Shown here in pieces: positions 32,366 through 43,860 of a stretch of 64,000 nt of DNA. The notes under the pieces were generated by a model, which saw only the letters and a program-made list of their open reading frames with translations, was not told the origin of the DNA and did not search any database. The stretch covers positions 62,001 to 126,000 of the forward strand of contig NW_020947264.1 in assembly GCF_900497805.2 (NCBI RefSeq), written 5' to 3'. The position numbers and the translations under genes are program-made. Each line of letters starts with the position of its first letter. The first letter of the stretch is position 1. The stretch is from Vombatus ursinus. Lineage: Eukaryota; Chordata; Mammalia; Diprotodontia; Vombatidae.

Positions 32366-32922
32366 AGAGCAAAGATGGCAAAGAAAAACCTGCAAGTTGC
32401 CTGAGTTCTCCTCCATTTCCCTCAGAAACAACATTAAATCAAATCTCTAAACAGACGTTGAAGTGACAGAACCTAAAGATACAGTGAAGCAATGTTCAAG
32501 CTTAAGATAACTTAGAAGGATTTTAGGAAATGTCTGTCTCATTGGAGTAAAAAGGGAGCACAGCCCAGGGCAGACAGTGTCTTGGTAAGGCAGTGAAGGC
32601 TCTTGGCCACAGAACAGATCAGCAATCAAGGTCCTGCAGCACTGGATTAGCAGGCCAGTGGCACAGCAAGCCATCTATGAGACCTCCAGTTCCAGTGCAA
32701 AAGGCAAACTGCCAACCTGGGAATCTCCAGCACAAGAGATACAACTAGGGTGGGCCAGAACAGTGCAGTAGGAAAGATCCCAACACCTAAGGCCACTTTC
32801 TTGCACTGTGGCAAGAAAGTCAGTGAGCAGGACCCTGGCCTCCAATGCAAGAAGCTTAGGACAGTGTCCCCTGTACCCCAAGAGAAGGGTCAACTTTAAA
32901 AGTAAGGAAATATAATTTAGAA

Positions 32923-34040
32923 ATGACAAAAAAGCCAAAAAGAGCCCTGACCATAGAAAGCTTCTACAGCAACAGGGAAGATCAAAACATAAACTTAGAA
33001 GAGGACAACAATGTCAAAATGCCTACATGTGAAGCCTCAAAGAGGAATATGAATTGGTCTCCAGCCCAAAAAGCCTTCTTGGAAGAACTCAAAAATGATT
33101 TAAAAAATAAAATAAGACAGATAGAAGAAAAATTGGGGAAAGAAAAGAGAATTATGTAAGAGAAAGTAAACAGCTTGGAAAAGGAAGTACAAATATTGAC
33201 TGAAGAAAACAACTCCGTAAAAAATAGAATTAGTCAGATGGGGAAAACTCCACTGAAGAAAACAGTTCATTAAAAAGTAAAATTGGCCAAATGAAAAAGG
33301 AGATACAAAACCTAACTGAGGAAAGTAATTTCTTAAAAATTAGAATTACACATTCACTAACTGTGTGAACCTGGGCAAGTCACTTAACCCTATTGCCTAG
33401 CCCCCCCCCAAAAAAAGTTAAAATTATGGAAGTAGAAGTTAATGACTCCATGAGACATCAAGAATAAGTCAAAAAAAATTTTTTTAAATGAAAAGAAAAT
33501 ATATGAAAAAAATCTCACTGGAAAAACAACAGAACTGGAAAATAGCATGAGAAGAGACAACTTAAGTATTATTGGACTATCTGAAAACGATGATTTAAAA
33601 AAGTCCCTGGGAAGCATTTTTAGAGAAATTATCAAGGAAAACTGCCCTGAAATCCTAGAACCAAAGGGCAAAATAATCATTAAAAGAATCTACCAATGAC
33701 CTCCTGAAAGAGATTTTAAAATTAAAATTCCAAGGAATATTGTAGCCAAATTATAGAACTTCTAGGTCAAGGAGAAAATACTGTAAGCAGCCCGAAAGAA
33801 ACAATGCAAATATCACGGAACCACAGTCAGGATAATACAGGACTTATCAGCTTCTACATCAAAGGATCAGAAGTCTCAGAATGATATTCCAGAATTAGAT
33901 TACAACCAAGAATCAATTGAGCATAATCTTTCAGAGGCAAAGAAGGACATTCAATGAAACTTTTTCAGACTTTCCTGATGAAAAGACCAGAGCTTTATAG
34001 AAAATTCAATCTTCAGATACAAGACTCAAAAAAAGCATAA
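32923..34040 (+). pseudogene. L1 ORF1, broken
   Basis: Open for 78 codons: MTKKPKRALTIESFYSNRED, then PAQKAFLEELKNDLKNKIRQ starting the coiled coil; a stop ends it at 33157-33159. Later pieces show RRM words AACTTAAGTATTATTGGACT and CTGAAAACGATG, and C-terminal words CAAGAATCAATTGAGCATAA and AAGACCAGAGCTTTATAG. It ends AAAAAAGCATAA at 34040. The normal role is RNA binding and trimeric chaperone for LINE RNA. Confidence 0.85.
33350..33416 (+). repeat. tRNA-SINE 3' fragment inside L1 ORF1
   Basis: TAACTGTGTGAACCTGGGCA AGTCACTTAACCCTATTGCC followed by C-run and A-run is the short-form SINE end. Flanks TTAAAAATTA (33333-33342) and TTAAAATTA (33418-33426) look like a target-site duplication. The SINE is 5'-truncated. 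Confidence 0.85.
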
Positions 34041-34577
34041 AAAGGTAAAAGGGAAAGAAAAAAAACTAGTTATTCAATAAATTTAAACTGTTTACATCCC
34101 TACATGAGAGGATGATACTTGCAACTCTTTAGAATTTTATCTCTGTTAGGACAGAGTATACATAGAGAAAGGGTGTGGGTATAAGTTAACTTTGATGCAA
34201 TGGTACAAAAAAATTAAGGGGTGAAAAAAGATTGTACTGGTTGAAGAGAATAGGTAGAGACAGAACAGGGTAAGTAAATTACCTCATATGAAGAAGTGCA
34301 AAAGACCTACTAGAGTAAAGGGGAAAAAGGGATTTGGAGAGCATTGTTTGAACATCACTCTCATTGTCTTTGGCTCAAAGAGGGAATAACATACACATTC
34401 AGTTGGGTATAGAAATTTATCTTACGCTAAAGGTAAGTAGGATGAGAAAGGAGAAATAAAAGGGAGCGGGGCTCATAGAAGGGAGGGTAGATTGAGGGAC
34501 ATGGTGGTCACAAGCAAAATACTGGTGAGGAGGTAAAGTACAAATGGATAAAATACCAAGGAGGGGAATAAACAGTT

Positions 34578-37500
34578 ATGAATGTGAATGGGGTGAACTT
34601 TCCCATAAAATGGAAGCAGACAGCAAACTGGATTAAAAACCATAATCCTACAACATGTTCTTTACAAGAAATGCATTTGAAGCAGAGAGATATACATAAA
34701 GTCAAGGTAAAAGCTAGGGAAGAATATATTATGTTTCAACTGAAGTAAAAAAAAAAATAGGGGGAGCAATCCTGACCTCAGACAAAGCAAAATCAAAATT
34801 TGATCTAGTTAAAAGAAATAGGGAAACTATATAATGCTAAAAGGTACCATAGACAATGAAGTAATATCATCATAATCAATGTCATGGTATAGCATCCAAA
34901 TTCTTAGAGGAGAAGTTATGTGAGTTACAAGAAGAAAGAGAAAGCAAAACCATACTAGTGGGGAATCTCTATCTCAGTCTCTCATAACTAGATAAATCTA
35001 ACCACAAAATTAGTAAGAAATAAGTTAAGGAAGTAAATAGAATTTTAGAAAAGTCAGATATGATAGACCTGTGGAGAAAATTGAATGGGAAAAGAAAGGA
35101 ATATAACTTTTTTCTCAGCAATACATGGCACCTACACAAAAATTGACCATGTATTAGGGTATAAAAATCTCACAATCAAATGCAGGAAAGCATAAATATT
35201 AAATGAATCCTTTTTAGATCATGATGCATTAAATATTATGTGCAATAAAGGACCATGAAAAGAGGGATTAAAATTAATTGGAAACTTAATAATATAATCC
35301 TAAAGAATGTGTGGGTCAAGCAACAAATCACAGAAACAATCAATAATTTCATCAAAAAGAATGACAAATAATGAGACAACATATGGGATGTAGCCAAAGT
35401 AGTACTTGGGGGAAATTTTCTCTCTCTAAATATTTACATGAATAAAATAGTAAAAAAAAAAAAATCAATGAATTGGGCATGCAAGTAAAAGAAGCTAGAA
35501 AAAGAAATAATTATAAATCCCCTATTAAATACCAAATTAGAAATTTAGAAAATCAAAGGAGAGCTTAATAAAATTGAAAGTAAGAAAATTATTGAACTAA
35601 AAAATAAAACTAAGAACTGGTTTTATGGAAAAAAATAAACCTTTGGTTAATTTGATTTAAAAAAGAAGGAAGAAAACCAAAATATCAGTATCAAAAATGA
35701 AAAGGGTGAATTCATCACCAATGAAAAGGAAATCAAAGCAATAATTAGGAGATATTTTTGCCCAACTATTTGCCAATAAATCTGACAATCTAAGTGAAAA
35801 GGATATATATTTTCAAAAACATAAAATAGCTCAGATTAACAGAAGAGGAAATAAAATACTTAACCTCATTTTAGAAAAAGAAATTGAACAATTCATCAAT
35901 GAAATCCCTAAAAAAAATCTCCAGGGCCAGATGAATTTGCAAGCGAATTCTACCAAACATTCAAAAAACAATTAATTACACACTATACAAACTGTTTGGA
36001 AAAACAGGCAAAGAAAGAGTTTTTCCCAATTCCATTTATGACACAAATATGATGCTGATACCTAAACCAGGAAGAGACAAAACAGAAAAGAAAACAATTA
36101 TAGACCAATTTCCCTAATGATTATTGATGCGAAATTTTAAATAAAAAAATAGCAAAGAGATTACAGCAATTTATCATGAGGATAATATACTATTACCAGA
36201 TGTGATTATAGCAGGAATGCAGTGCTGGTTCATTATTAGGGAAACTACTAACATAATTGGCCATAACAATAACAAAAGCAACAGAAATTATATGATTATC
36301 TCAATAGATGCAGAAAAAAGCTTCGACAAAATACAACATCTAATCCTATTAAAAATACTAGACAACATAGGAATAATAAGAGTTTTCCTTAAAAACGATA
36401 AGTTGTATCCGTCTAAAATCATCATCAAGTATTTTATGTAATTGGGATAAGGTAGAAGCTTTCCCAATAAAATCAGGGGTGAAGCAAGGATGCCCATTAT
36501 CACCAGTATTATTCAATATTGTACTAGAAATGTTAGCTTTAGCAATAAAAGGGAAAAAAAGAAATTGAAGGAATTAGAATGGGCAACAAAGAAATGAAAT
36601 TATCATTCTTTGTAGATGATATGACAGTATACTGAGACAATCCTGGAGAATCAACTGAAAAACTACTTGAAACAATTAACAACTTTAGCAAAGTTTCAGG
36701 ATACAAAATATGCCCACATAACTTATCACCATTTCTATATGTTACTAACAAATCCCAGCAGCAAGAGATAGAAAGAGAAATTACAGTTAAAATAACTGAA
36801 GACAATATAAAATATTGAAAAATATAAAATATTGCCAATACAAAGCCAGGAATACAACTACAAAACACTTTTTAGACAAATAAGATCAGATACAAATAAT
36901 AGGAAAATTATTAATTACTCATGTGTAGACTGACTTAATATGATAAAAATGACAATTCTAACTAAATTAATTTACTTATTCCACGCCATACCAAACTATC
37001 AAAAATTATTTTAGCCCTAGAAAAATTAATAATGAAATTTATTTGAAAAAAATTTCAAGAATATTAAGGGAATTAATGAAAAGAATGCAAAAGAAGGTGG
37101 CCTTGCCATACCAGATCTAAAACTATATTCTAAAGCAGCAATCATCAAAATAATTTGGTACTGGCTAAGAAATAGAGTGGTAGATCAGTGGAATCAGTGA
37201 TATGAATAAAACACAGCAGTCAATGATAATAGTAATCCACTGTTTGAAAAATATAAAGACTACAGCTTCTGTGACAAGAACTCACTATTTGACAAAAAAA
37301 TTCCTGGGGAAACTAGAAAACAATATGACAGAAATGAGACCAACATCTCACACCATATACCAAGATAAGGTAAAAATGGATATATGATTTAGACATAAAG
37401 GATGATACTAAAAGCAAATTAGGAGAGCAAGGAATAGTATACCTGTCATATCTATGGAGAAGGGAATAATTTATGAACAGACAGGAGAGAGAGCACATTA

Positions 37501-38316
37501 TGAAATGCAAAATTTATATTTTGGTTACAGTAAAAGTTTTTACACAAACAAAACAATAGTAACTAAGATTAGAAGGAAAACAGAAATTTGGGAAACAATT
37601 TTTAGAGCCTGTGTTTCTGATAATGGCCTCATTTTTCAAATATATAGAGAACTGAGTCAAATTTATAAGAATATAAGTCATTCCCTAATTGATAAATGGT
37701 CAAAGGATGTGAACAGGCAGTTTTCAGAGGAAGAAATTAGAGCTATCTGTAGTGATATGAAAAAATGTTCTAAATCACTATTGATTAGAGAAATGCAGAT
37801 TAAAACAACTCTGAGATACCACCTCACATCTATCAGATTGGCTAACATAGGAAAACAGGAAAATGATAAATGTTGGAGAAGATATAGGAAAATCGGGACA
37901 CTTTCACATTGTTGGTGGAGTTGTAAACTGATCCAATGATTCTGGAAAACAATTTGGAATTATGACCAAAGGGCTATAAAACTGCATACCCTTTGATCCA
38001 GCAATACCACTACTGGATCTGTATTGCAAAGAAATCATAAAAAAAGGAAAAAGGGGCCCTCATGTACAAAAAATATTTATTGGAGCTCTTTTTGTGGTGG
38101 CAAAGAATTAGAAAAGGAAGTGATGTCCATGGGGATTGGTTGAACGTGTTGTGCTAAATGAATATAGTGGAATACTATTATGTTATAAGAAATGATGAGC
38201 AGACAGATTTCAGAAATCCCCGGAAAAACTTACACGCACTGTTGCTGAGTGAAGTAAGCAGAACCCAGGATAACATTGTACACAGTAACACCAACACTGT
38301 GTGATGATCAACTATG
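34578..38316 (+). pseudogene. L1 ORF2 (endonuclease, reverse transcriptase, C-terminal region), broken
   Basis: Start chosen at MNVNGVNF, the endonuclease start. Endonuclease blocks run to about 35290 (GGGAATCTCTATCTC for the GDLN region; TTTTTAGATCATGATGCATT, i.e. LDHDAL, near 35212 for the normal SDHDAI). RT: open piece 36202-36441 has NRNYMIISIDAEKSFDKIQH, motif A with its Asp. Around 36608-36634 FFVDDMTVY keeps motif C. C-terminal pieces include 37454-37939 with NRQFSEEEIRAICSDMKKCS and KSLLIREMQIKTTLRYHLTS. Catalytic residues survive better than at 6221-7010, but the frame is broken many times. Confidence 0.88.
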
Positions 38317-38541
38317 ATTGACTTAGCTCTTCTTAGCGATACAATGATCCAAGACAATTTCCAGAGATTCATGATGGAAAATGCTATCCACATGCAGAGA
38401 AAGAACTATGGAGTCTGAATGTAGATCAAAACATATTATTTTCACCTTTTTTTAGTTTTTTTCCCTTTTTTTTGATTCTTCTTTCACAATATGACAAATG
38501 TGGAAATATATTTAACATGATTGTAAATGTATAACATTTTT

Positions 38542-38884
38542 TAAAAATCTCTTATTTGTTGCCTATGAATCCCAAATAGTGAATGTTTTTTTTCCTGTCT
38601 TTCCTTCCTCCTTATATCCTAGTGATTGATTTCTGGGAGACACTGTAATATGGTACTTAACCCCACTCCACCATAGTCTCCAGATATAACAATGGCAGTA
38701 CCTAGCTGGTTAGTGACATCAATTGATTCCCCCAACTGGAACTTTATAACTTTCTAATTGAGGGAAAGAATGATGTGAAGAATAAATATGGTCAATACTT
38801 GCCATTTCATTAGGGAAAGGGACTCTGAATGTCGGAACCAAATCTTTTCATATTTAGCAGCAAGTCAACTATTACTAATGATCT
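38542..38884. other. No recognised feature
   Basis: Sequence after the truncated L1 3'UTR; possible flank, nothing recognised. Confidence 0.4.
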
Positions 38885-39028
38885 TAGAATGTAGACTGGG
38901 ACACAGAAAGGTTAAATAACTTGCCCATGCATTTATTCATATCTAGTGTGTCAGGGGCAGGATTTGAACTCAGTCCTTCCCTTGATGTAAGTTCAACTCT
39001 CTTTAAATCTATGTTATTCTGCCTGTAT
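38885..39028 (-). repeat. CORE-SINE, antisense
   Basis: GACTGGGACACAGAAAGGTT AAATAACTTGCCC, then GTGTCAGGGGCAGGATTTGA ACTCAG is the reverse complement of the CORE-SINE middle and head. Confidence 0.85.
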
Positions 39029-39284
39029 TATCATGTATAAACATGTTATTTTACATATAAATATTTCATTTCTCTTTCTAGAATATGGAAATCATGTCTT
39101 ATTTATCCATGTGATATAGGGGAAAGATAACTGGTCTTATTCCTCATTTCTTAATGCACAATATTATTCTATTACATTCACATACCACAATGTGGTTTTA
39201 GAGGCCCAGGTTCTACTCCTTATTTGTTGTGAAAACTGGGTAAGGAGAAGTTGTTTGACCACTTTGACGCATAATTAATGAAGA

Positions 39285-39476
39285 GCTGACCTAAAAAACT
39301 TGGGTTCAACTACCATCTCTAACACATATTTCCAGTGTGATCTTGGGCAATACACAACCTCTCAGTGCCCAGATAAGTCTATAAGACTATAATTTCAGAC
39401 CAAGTTCTGATCTGCTTTGGGGGAGGGAGATTACTCACTAGGAATTGCCTGTTCCATTGAAATCACTGGTCCTGTC
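39285..39476 (+). repeat. CORE-SINE-related SINE, second marsupial type
   Basis: CTTGGGTTCAACTACCATCT, GTGTGATCTTGGGCAATACA, CTATAAGACTATAATTTCAG, TGAAATCACTGGTCCTG; same plan as 31040-31250. Confidence 0.65.
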
Positions 39477-39569
39477 TTCCCTCAAAAAATAATAGTAACA
39501 CATACACTACCCACCTCACAGGATTATTCTGAGTAAAGTGTTCTGTAAACTTGAAGATACAATATAAAT

Positions 39570-39850
39570 AAGAAAACTAGATGGGACAGTGAATAAAGCA
39601 TTGGACTTAGCATTGAGAACAGCAGGGTTTTAATCCTATCTCACTTATTAGCTATGTAACCCTTAGCAAGTCATTTAACTTCTTTTTGACTCACATTTCC
39701 CATCTGTAAAAAAAATAAATAAATATTAGTACCCACATCTGAATGTTGTTGTGAGGATAACAATAATAGTTGTAAATAGTTGATAATAGTTTTAAAGCAG
39801 TTTGCTAAAGTTAAAGCACTATATTAATATTATTAATAATATTCACATTT
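39570..39850 (+). repeat. CORE-SINE (MAR1 type)
   Basis: ACTAGATGGGACAGTGAATA AAGCATTGGAC head, CAAGTCATTTAACTTC, CCATCTGTAAAAAAAATA, TGTTGTTGTGAGGATAAC tail, then an ATTATTAAT-rich end. Confidence 0.8.
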
Positions 39851-40534
39851 ATAATTTATTATTCTTTGAATATTGTTGGCATATAAAAAGATGAATGAAT
39901 ATGTGTTTCAACAGTACACTACTTTGAAAAATGTTTTAAAGTTAATTTAGATACTACAAGAGCCTGGTATCACACCTCCCATTTTATGTGTCAATTAAAT
40001 GACTGGCTGGAAAGAGGGTTATAATAAGTTTGTAGAAGAGATGCAATCCTATCTTACAAATATCTCATTTTAAGCCAATTCCTTTGCCATTGATGCACAT
40101 GCAATAGATAAATGTTTACTTATATATTCATAATTTTCATAGGGAAATGCACTAACATTGATTTAAATCAGAAGAACCTTAGGCTTAAAAAAATCAGCAA
40201 CTATCTTTGCCAGGTTTTACTATTCTTAGAAAACTCTGGATTACTTTTTTAAAAACCACACTAAATTGGGGTTTGGCTATTAGATGTAATTCTTCATTTT
40301 ATATGATGAAACACCTGCTTGAAAAGAAGATGTTTCTGAGGTGATTCCCCACTCCACTAAGGACATAAACAACTGCTTATTAACTTCCTCCTAGTGAAAC
40401 ATGACTTGGAAAAATGTTGTGTCCCATTGATCTAAATCTGTGAGTAAATAGGGACTGTCATATTTGTTACTGGCTATAACCAAGAAATTAATTAAAAGAG
40501 AAATTGAAAAAGGCTATTCAGATCCCTAGATAAA
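39851..40534. other. No recognised feature
   Basis: AT-rich low-copy sequence without coding signal. Confidence 0.4.
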
Positions 40535-40840
40535 ATAGAGCCTCAGAGTTGGACAGGACTTCAGAAACCATCCAATACAATTAATAGCAGTACAGAAAAC
40601 TCTTCTATAATAAACTTGACAAAAATGTCCATCCTATATTGTTTGAAGACTTCCAATGAGAGTAAATCCACTTACTTTTAAGGCAGCAATTTCCTTTTTT
40701 GCACAGCTCTTACTAGGAAAGTTTTTTTTTTCAGACATTAAACATCATTTTGCCTTTTTGTAACTTCCATTTATTGTTCATAATTCTGCCCTCCAGGGTC
40801 AAGCAGATTCTAATCTGTCCTCCACATGACAGGCATTTAT
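40535..40840 (-). mobile_element. CR1/L3-clade LINE 3' region, antisense
   Basis: Reverse complement of the L3 3' region: CAGAAACCATCCAATACAAT, GAAGACTTCCAATGAGAGTA AATCCACTTAC, CACAGCTCTTACTAGGAAAG, TTCCATTTATTGTTCATAAT TCTGCCCTCCAGGGTCAAGC. Same family as 20663-21075, opposite strand. Confidence 0.85.
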
Positions 40841-41060
40841 ATAAATCTATATGTTTATCTATCTGTATACACACATACATACATATATACATATGTGCAT
40901 ATATATAACTTACATATGTATACACACTTATATAGGCACACAACTTTCTTATATATGACAAGCTATCTTCCACATAACAACGTTTTACATATACATCTAT
41001 ATATGTGTATGTGTGTGTGTGATTGTCATGTGGAAAAAAAACAAATATGTATGTGTAATT
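40841..41060. repeat. (TATA/CATA/GTGT)n microsatellite
   Basis: Degenerate CATACATATATACATATG units, then GTGTATGTGTGTGTGTG at about 41005-41021. Confidence 0.85.
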
Positions 41061-42121
41061 TTTTTATATAAATGTTTTTTTTTGTTTTTGCATAAAGGCA
41101 CACACAAAGATTGCAACTAAACTTTCCATCTTCCTAAAAACACTTAGTAAATACTACACCCATTGCAGGGTACACAGCTAGTCTGTATCTGTGTTAGTAC
41201 CACACTCTACCTATTAGCCTCCCAAGGTACCAGCTGAGCATCTTGATTTGTTTTTCTGTTTCTCAGTCTATCATTGTACCATTTGACAGTTGATTGTCTC
41301 AGTCGCCAAATTCTATGACAGCTTTCAAGTCCCTTCAGCTGTATTCCGGTTTTCTTGGATTGGTACCTGAACTCAATATACTGCATTATTTCAGATCCAT
41401 CTTTCTCTGCTGACCCCTCAAAGTAATCCAGTTATCTTGTTCATGACTTCAGGTGTGGGTACTTAAAGTACAATCATTGCTATGCAACAACCTCAATGCA
41501 ACTCAGGTTGCATTTCTATGACAGAGATGATGGAGAGCTAGATCTTATGGATAGAAATTTCTGTCATGAAACAGAAATAAGACCATAATAAAAACTAATT
41601 GTGCAGTATTACTAAACCCACATCACCAAGAATTTCTGTAATATTAAAGAATGGTCTAGTTTGAAGGATTCAGGGATAGAATAAAAAAAGGTCTTCTAAT
41701 TTACAAAAATCTGGCTGTCTTCCAGTGATTCACAAAAGTGAAGCCAAAGGCTTGTCCTGATTAATTGTCAGAGATACTGTACTGAGTGAAAAAAGCAAGC
41801 TTTTGTTGTTGTTGTTTTTTGTATGTTTTGGAAATTTTTTTCCTGGTAGAAATCAACCTCATAGGCAACGACAAAAGTTTTGTGGGAGACAAGTCAAAGT
41901 GTAAACTCAACTATACTTCAGCATTCCCATTCTGAATTATTTCATAGCTGCAGCTACAGAAACTGTCAGAGGGAATGAGATGGAAACAAGGAGGGAATGT
42001 ATTGCTCTCTCTGAATCAATGGAAATAGAGAGGGATAATACACAAATTGAGGACAAAATGACTTCATTCATTTCTACTTCTGCTGGAATAAAAAAAATAA
42101 AGTAACACAGTTTTTTACATT
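41061..42121. other. No recognised repeat; low-copy sequence
   Basis: Poly-T run at 41080-41090, otherwise mixed composition with no repeat or gene I can support. Confidence 0.4.
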
Positions 42122-42132
42122 AAAATATTCAG
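42122..42132. repeat. Left target-site duplication of L1
   Basis: AAAATATTCAG, repeated without change at 42929-42939. Confidence 0.95.
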
Positions 42133-42928
42133 CTTGGAACACTAATGCATTGTTGGTGGAGTTGTGAAATGATCCAACCATTTTGGAGAACAATTTGGAA
42201 CTATTCCCAAAGGGCTATAAAAATGTGCATACCCTTTGACCCAGCAATAGCACTTCTAGGACTATATCCCAAAGAGATCATAAAAATGGGAAAAGGATCC
42301 ACATGTACAAATACATTTATAGCGGCTCTTTTTGTGGTAGCAAAGAATTGGAAATTGAGAGGATGCCCATCGATTGGGGAATGGCTGAAAAAGCTGTGGT
42401 ATATGAATGTAATGGAATACTATTGTGCTATAAGAAATGATGAACAGGCAGACTTCAGAAAAACCTGGAAAGACTTGTATGGTCTGATGCTGAATGAAAT
42501 GAGCAGAACCAAGAGAACGTTGTACACAATAACAGCCACATTGTGCGATGACTAATATTGATGAACTTAACCGTTCCCAGAAATACAGGGATCTCCATAC
42601 ATCTCCAAAGGCCTTGTGATGGAAAATGCTATCCATATCCAAAGAAAGAACTATAGAGTTTGAATGCAGATCGAAGCATACTATCTGATATTTCTTCTGT
42701 TGAGTTTTGTTTCCTCTTTCTGGTGGTTCCTCCTCTTAGTTCTAATTCTTACAACATCACTAATGTGAAAATATGTTTAATAGCAAAGTATATGTATAGT
42801 CTATATCAGATTATGCACCTTCTTGGAGAGGGTGATGGGGAGGAAGGGGGAGAAAAATTTTAAACTAAAAAGCTTATGGAAGTGATTGTTAATAAACCAA
42901 AATAAATTAATAAAAAAAGAAAAATATA
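42133..42928 (+). mobile_element. L1 LINE, 5'-truncated, recent-looking copy
   Basis: Contains the last 136 codons of ORF2 without a break, a 3'UTR with AAGGGGGAGAAAAATTTTAA, and an AATAAATTAATAAAAAAAGA tail. A perfect 11-bp target-site duplication brackets it. Both the intact reading frame and the perfect duplication make it the youngest-looking LINE in the window. It is the same subfamily as the nested L1 at 4360-9035. Confidence 0.95.
42145..42555 (+). pseudogene. L1 ORF2 C-terminal 136 codons, unbroken but truncated
   Basis: Begins MHCWWSCEMIQPFWRTIWNY, the cysteine-bearing end of the C-terminal region. Continues CIPFDPAIALLGLYPKEIIK, STCTNTFIAALFVVAKNWKL, CPSIGEWLKKLWYMNVMEYY and ends ITATLCDD before the stop. 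The first ATG is internal to the original ORF. The endonuclease and RT are absent through 5' truncation, so it cannot mobilise itself. It is a good reference for aligning the broken copies at 8300, 13119 and 26380. Confidence 0.92.
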
Positions 42929-42939
42929 AAAATATTCAG
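42929..42939. repeat. Right target-site duplication of L1
   Basis: AAAATATTCAG directly after the A-rich tail. Confidence 0.95.
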
Positions 42940-43084
42940 GGCATTATGAAAGAGTTAGACAATATAAGATTGCTTTAGTGGATAGTTTTGTTCAATAACT
43001 ATGTACTTAAGCAATTGTGTACAAGTTTTTATTCTGTTCATAATTTTACTGGGGACCTTTTTATGAAGAACCTCAACAGATAAT

Positions 43085-43255
43085 GACTCTAGAGATGAAA
43101 GGGATATCAGATGACAGCTAGTCTAATCAATTCATTTTACAGATGAGAAAACTTGGGCCCTGGGACATTAAATGATTTTGCCAAGCTCTCTATCATATTT
43201 AAGCATAAGTATAAGTGGTCTGTCTAATGTACAACCTCCTTTGACACTTCATTTT
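43085..43255 (-). repeat. CORE-SINE, antisense
   Basis: TTCATTTTACAGATGAGAAA ACTTGGGCCCTGGGACATTA AATGATTTTGCCAAG is the reverse complement of the CORE; the left part carries the AGGGATATCAGATGACAGCT AGTCTAAT variant. Confidence 0.8.
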
Positions 43256-43261
43256 ACCCTA

Positions 43262-43291
43262 AAGGAAGAAAGGAAGGAAGGAAGGAAGAAA
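43262..43291. repeat. (GGAA)n simple repeat
   Basis: AAGGAAGGAAGGAAGGAAGA units. Confidence 0.9.
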
Positions 43292-43303
43292 GTAGGTAAG
43301 AAA

Positions 43304-43308
<5 letters not shown>

Positions 43309-43381
<73 letters not shown>
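43309..43381. repeat. (GA)n, about 36 perfect units
   Basis: Uninterrupted GA dinucleotides for about 73 bases. The Arg/Glu-rich and Ser/Leu-rich ORFs across it are artefacts. Confidence 0.97.
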
Positions 43382-43383
<2 letters not shown>

Positions 43384-43396
43384 AACAAAGAAGCCA

Positions 43397-43754
43397 TTTT
43401 ATAATGGAATTCTTGCCCAAGTTGTGTTTCATCAGTGGAGATGTTTGTGTGCTGTCATTTTTTTTTAAAATAGGCTCCATCTATCTAAAGAATACAAGAT
43501 TAACCTAAAGTGAAATCTCCAAGTTTGCCTCAGAACCTAATGGTGAGAGAATGACAGAATATTCTCAATTTTTTTAGTAACAGTGATAGGGAATTGGCCT
43601 GGGACTCCTATAGGAATGTGTCTATGGCATAAGGTGTGTTGATTTCAATTTGGGTTACCATTTTAAAAGGTTGGAATTGTTTAGGGGACAACCAATTACA
43701 GCACTCATTTTCTCATGCTCTTGGTAAGGAAGACAGAGTCAGAGGGAGAGATAG
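43397..43754. other. No recognised feature
   Basis: Mixed low-copy sequence after the GA tract. Confidence 0.4.
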
Positions 43755-43860
43755 GTCTCTCTAAGAGAATACAAGCTCCTTCAGCACATAGTATATTTGT
43801 TTTTGTTTTTGTATCTCCAGTCTCTAACACGGTGGTTGCAAATTGATTTAAATTGAATTA
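43755..43860 (+). mobile_element. L2 3' end, sense
   Basis: AGAATACAAGCTCCTTCAGC, TTTTGTATCTCCAGTCTCTA follow the L2 terminus; final AATAAATG is lost. Confidence 0.7.

Larger units (their letters stand above)
32366..38541 (+). mobile_element. L1 LINE, near full length, inactive
   Basis: 5' end AGAGCAAAGATGGCAAAGAA; 5'UTR to 32922; ORF1 32923-34040; spacer to 34577; ORF2 about 34578-38316; 3'UTR cut at about 38541, before the GAACTCAAAATCTTATG-type end and A tail, so the 3' end is missing. All domains are present in order but carry numerous stops and frameshifts. A tRNA-SINE fragment sits in ORF1. This is the only copy here spanning both ORFs. Confidence 0.92.

Noticed and set aside
32447-32938. 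Three minus-strand ORFs of 67-87 codons in a GC-richer region
   Set aside because: They lie in the 5'UTR of the L1 starting at 32366; the composition reflects the L1 promoter region, not a host gene. The same holds for 23926-24294 and 16133-16420.
43172-43480. Arg/Glu-rich 98-codon ORF and Ser/Leu-rich 73-codon ORF
   Set aside because: Produced by the GGAA and GA tracts; no gene.
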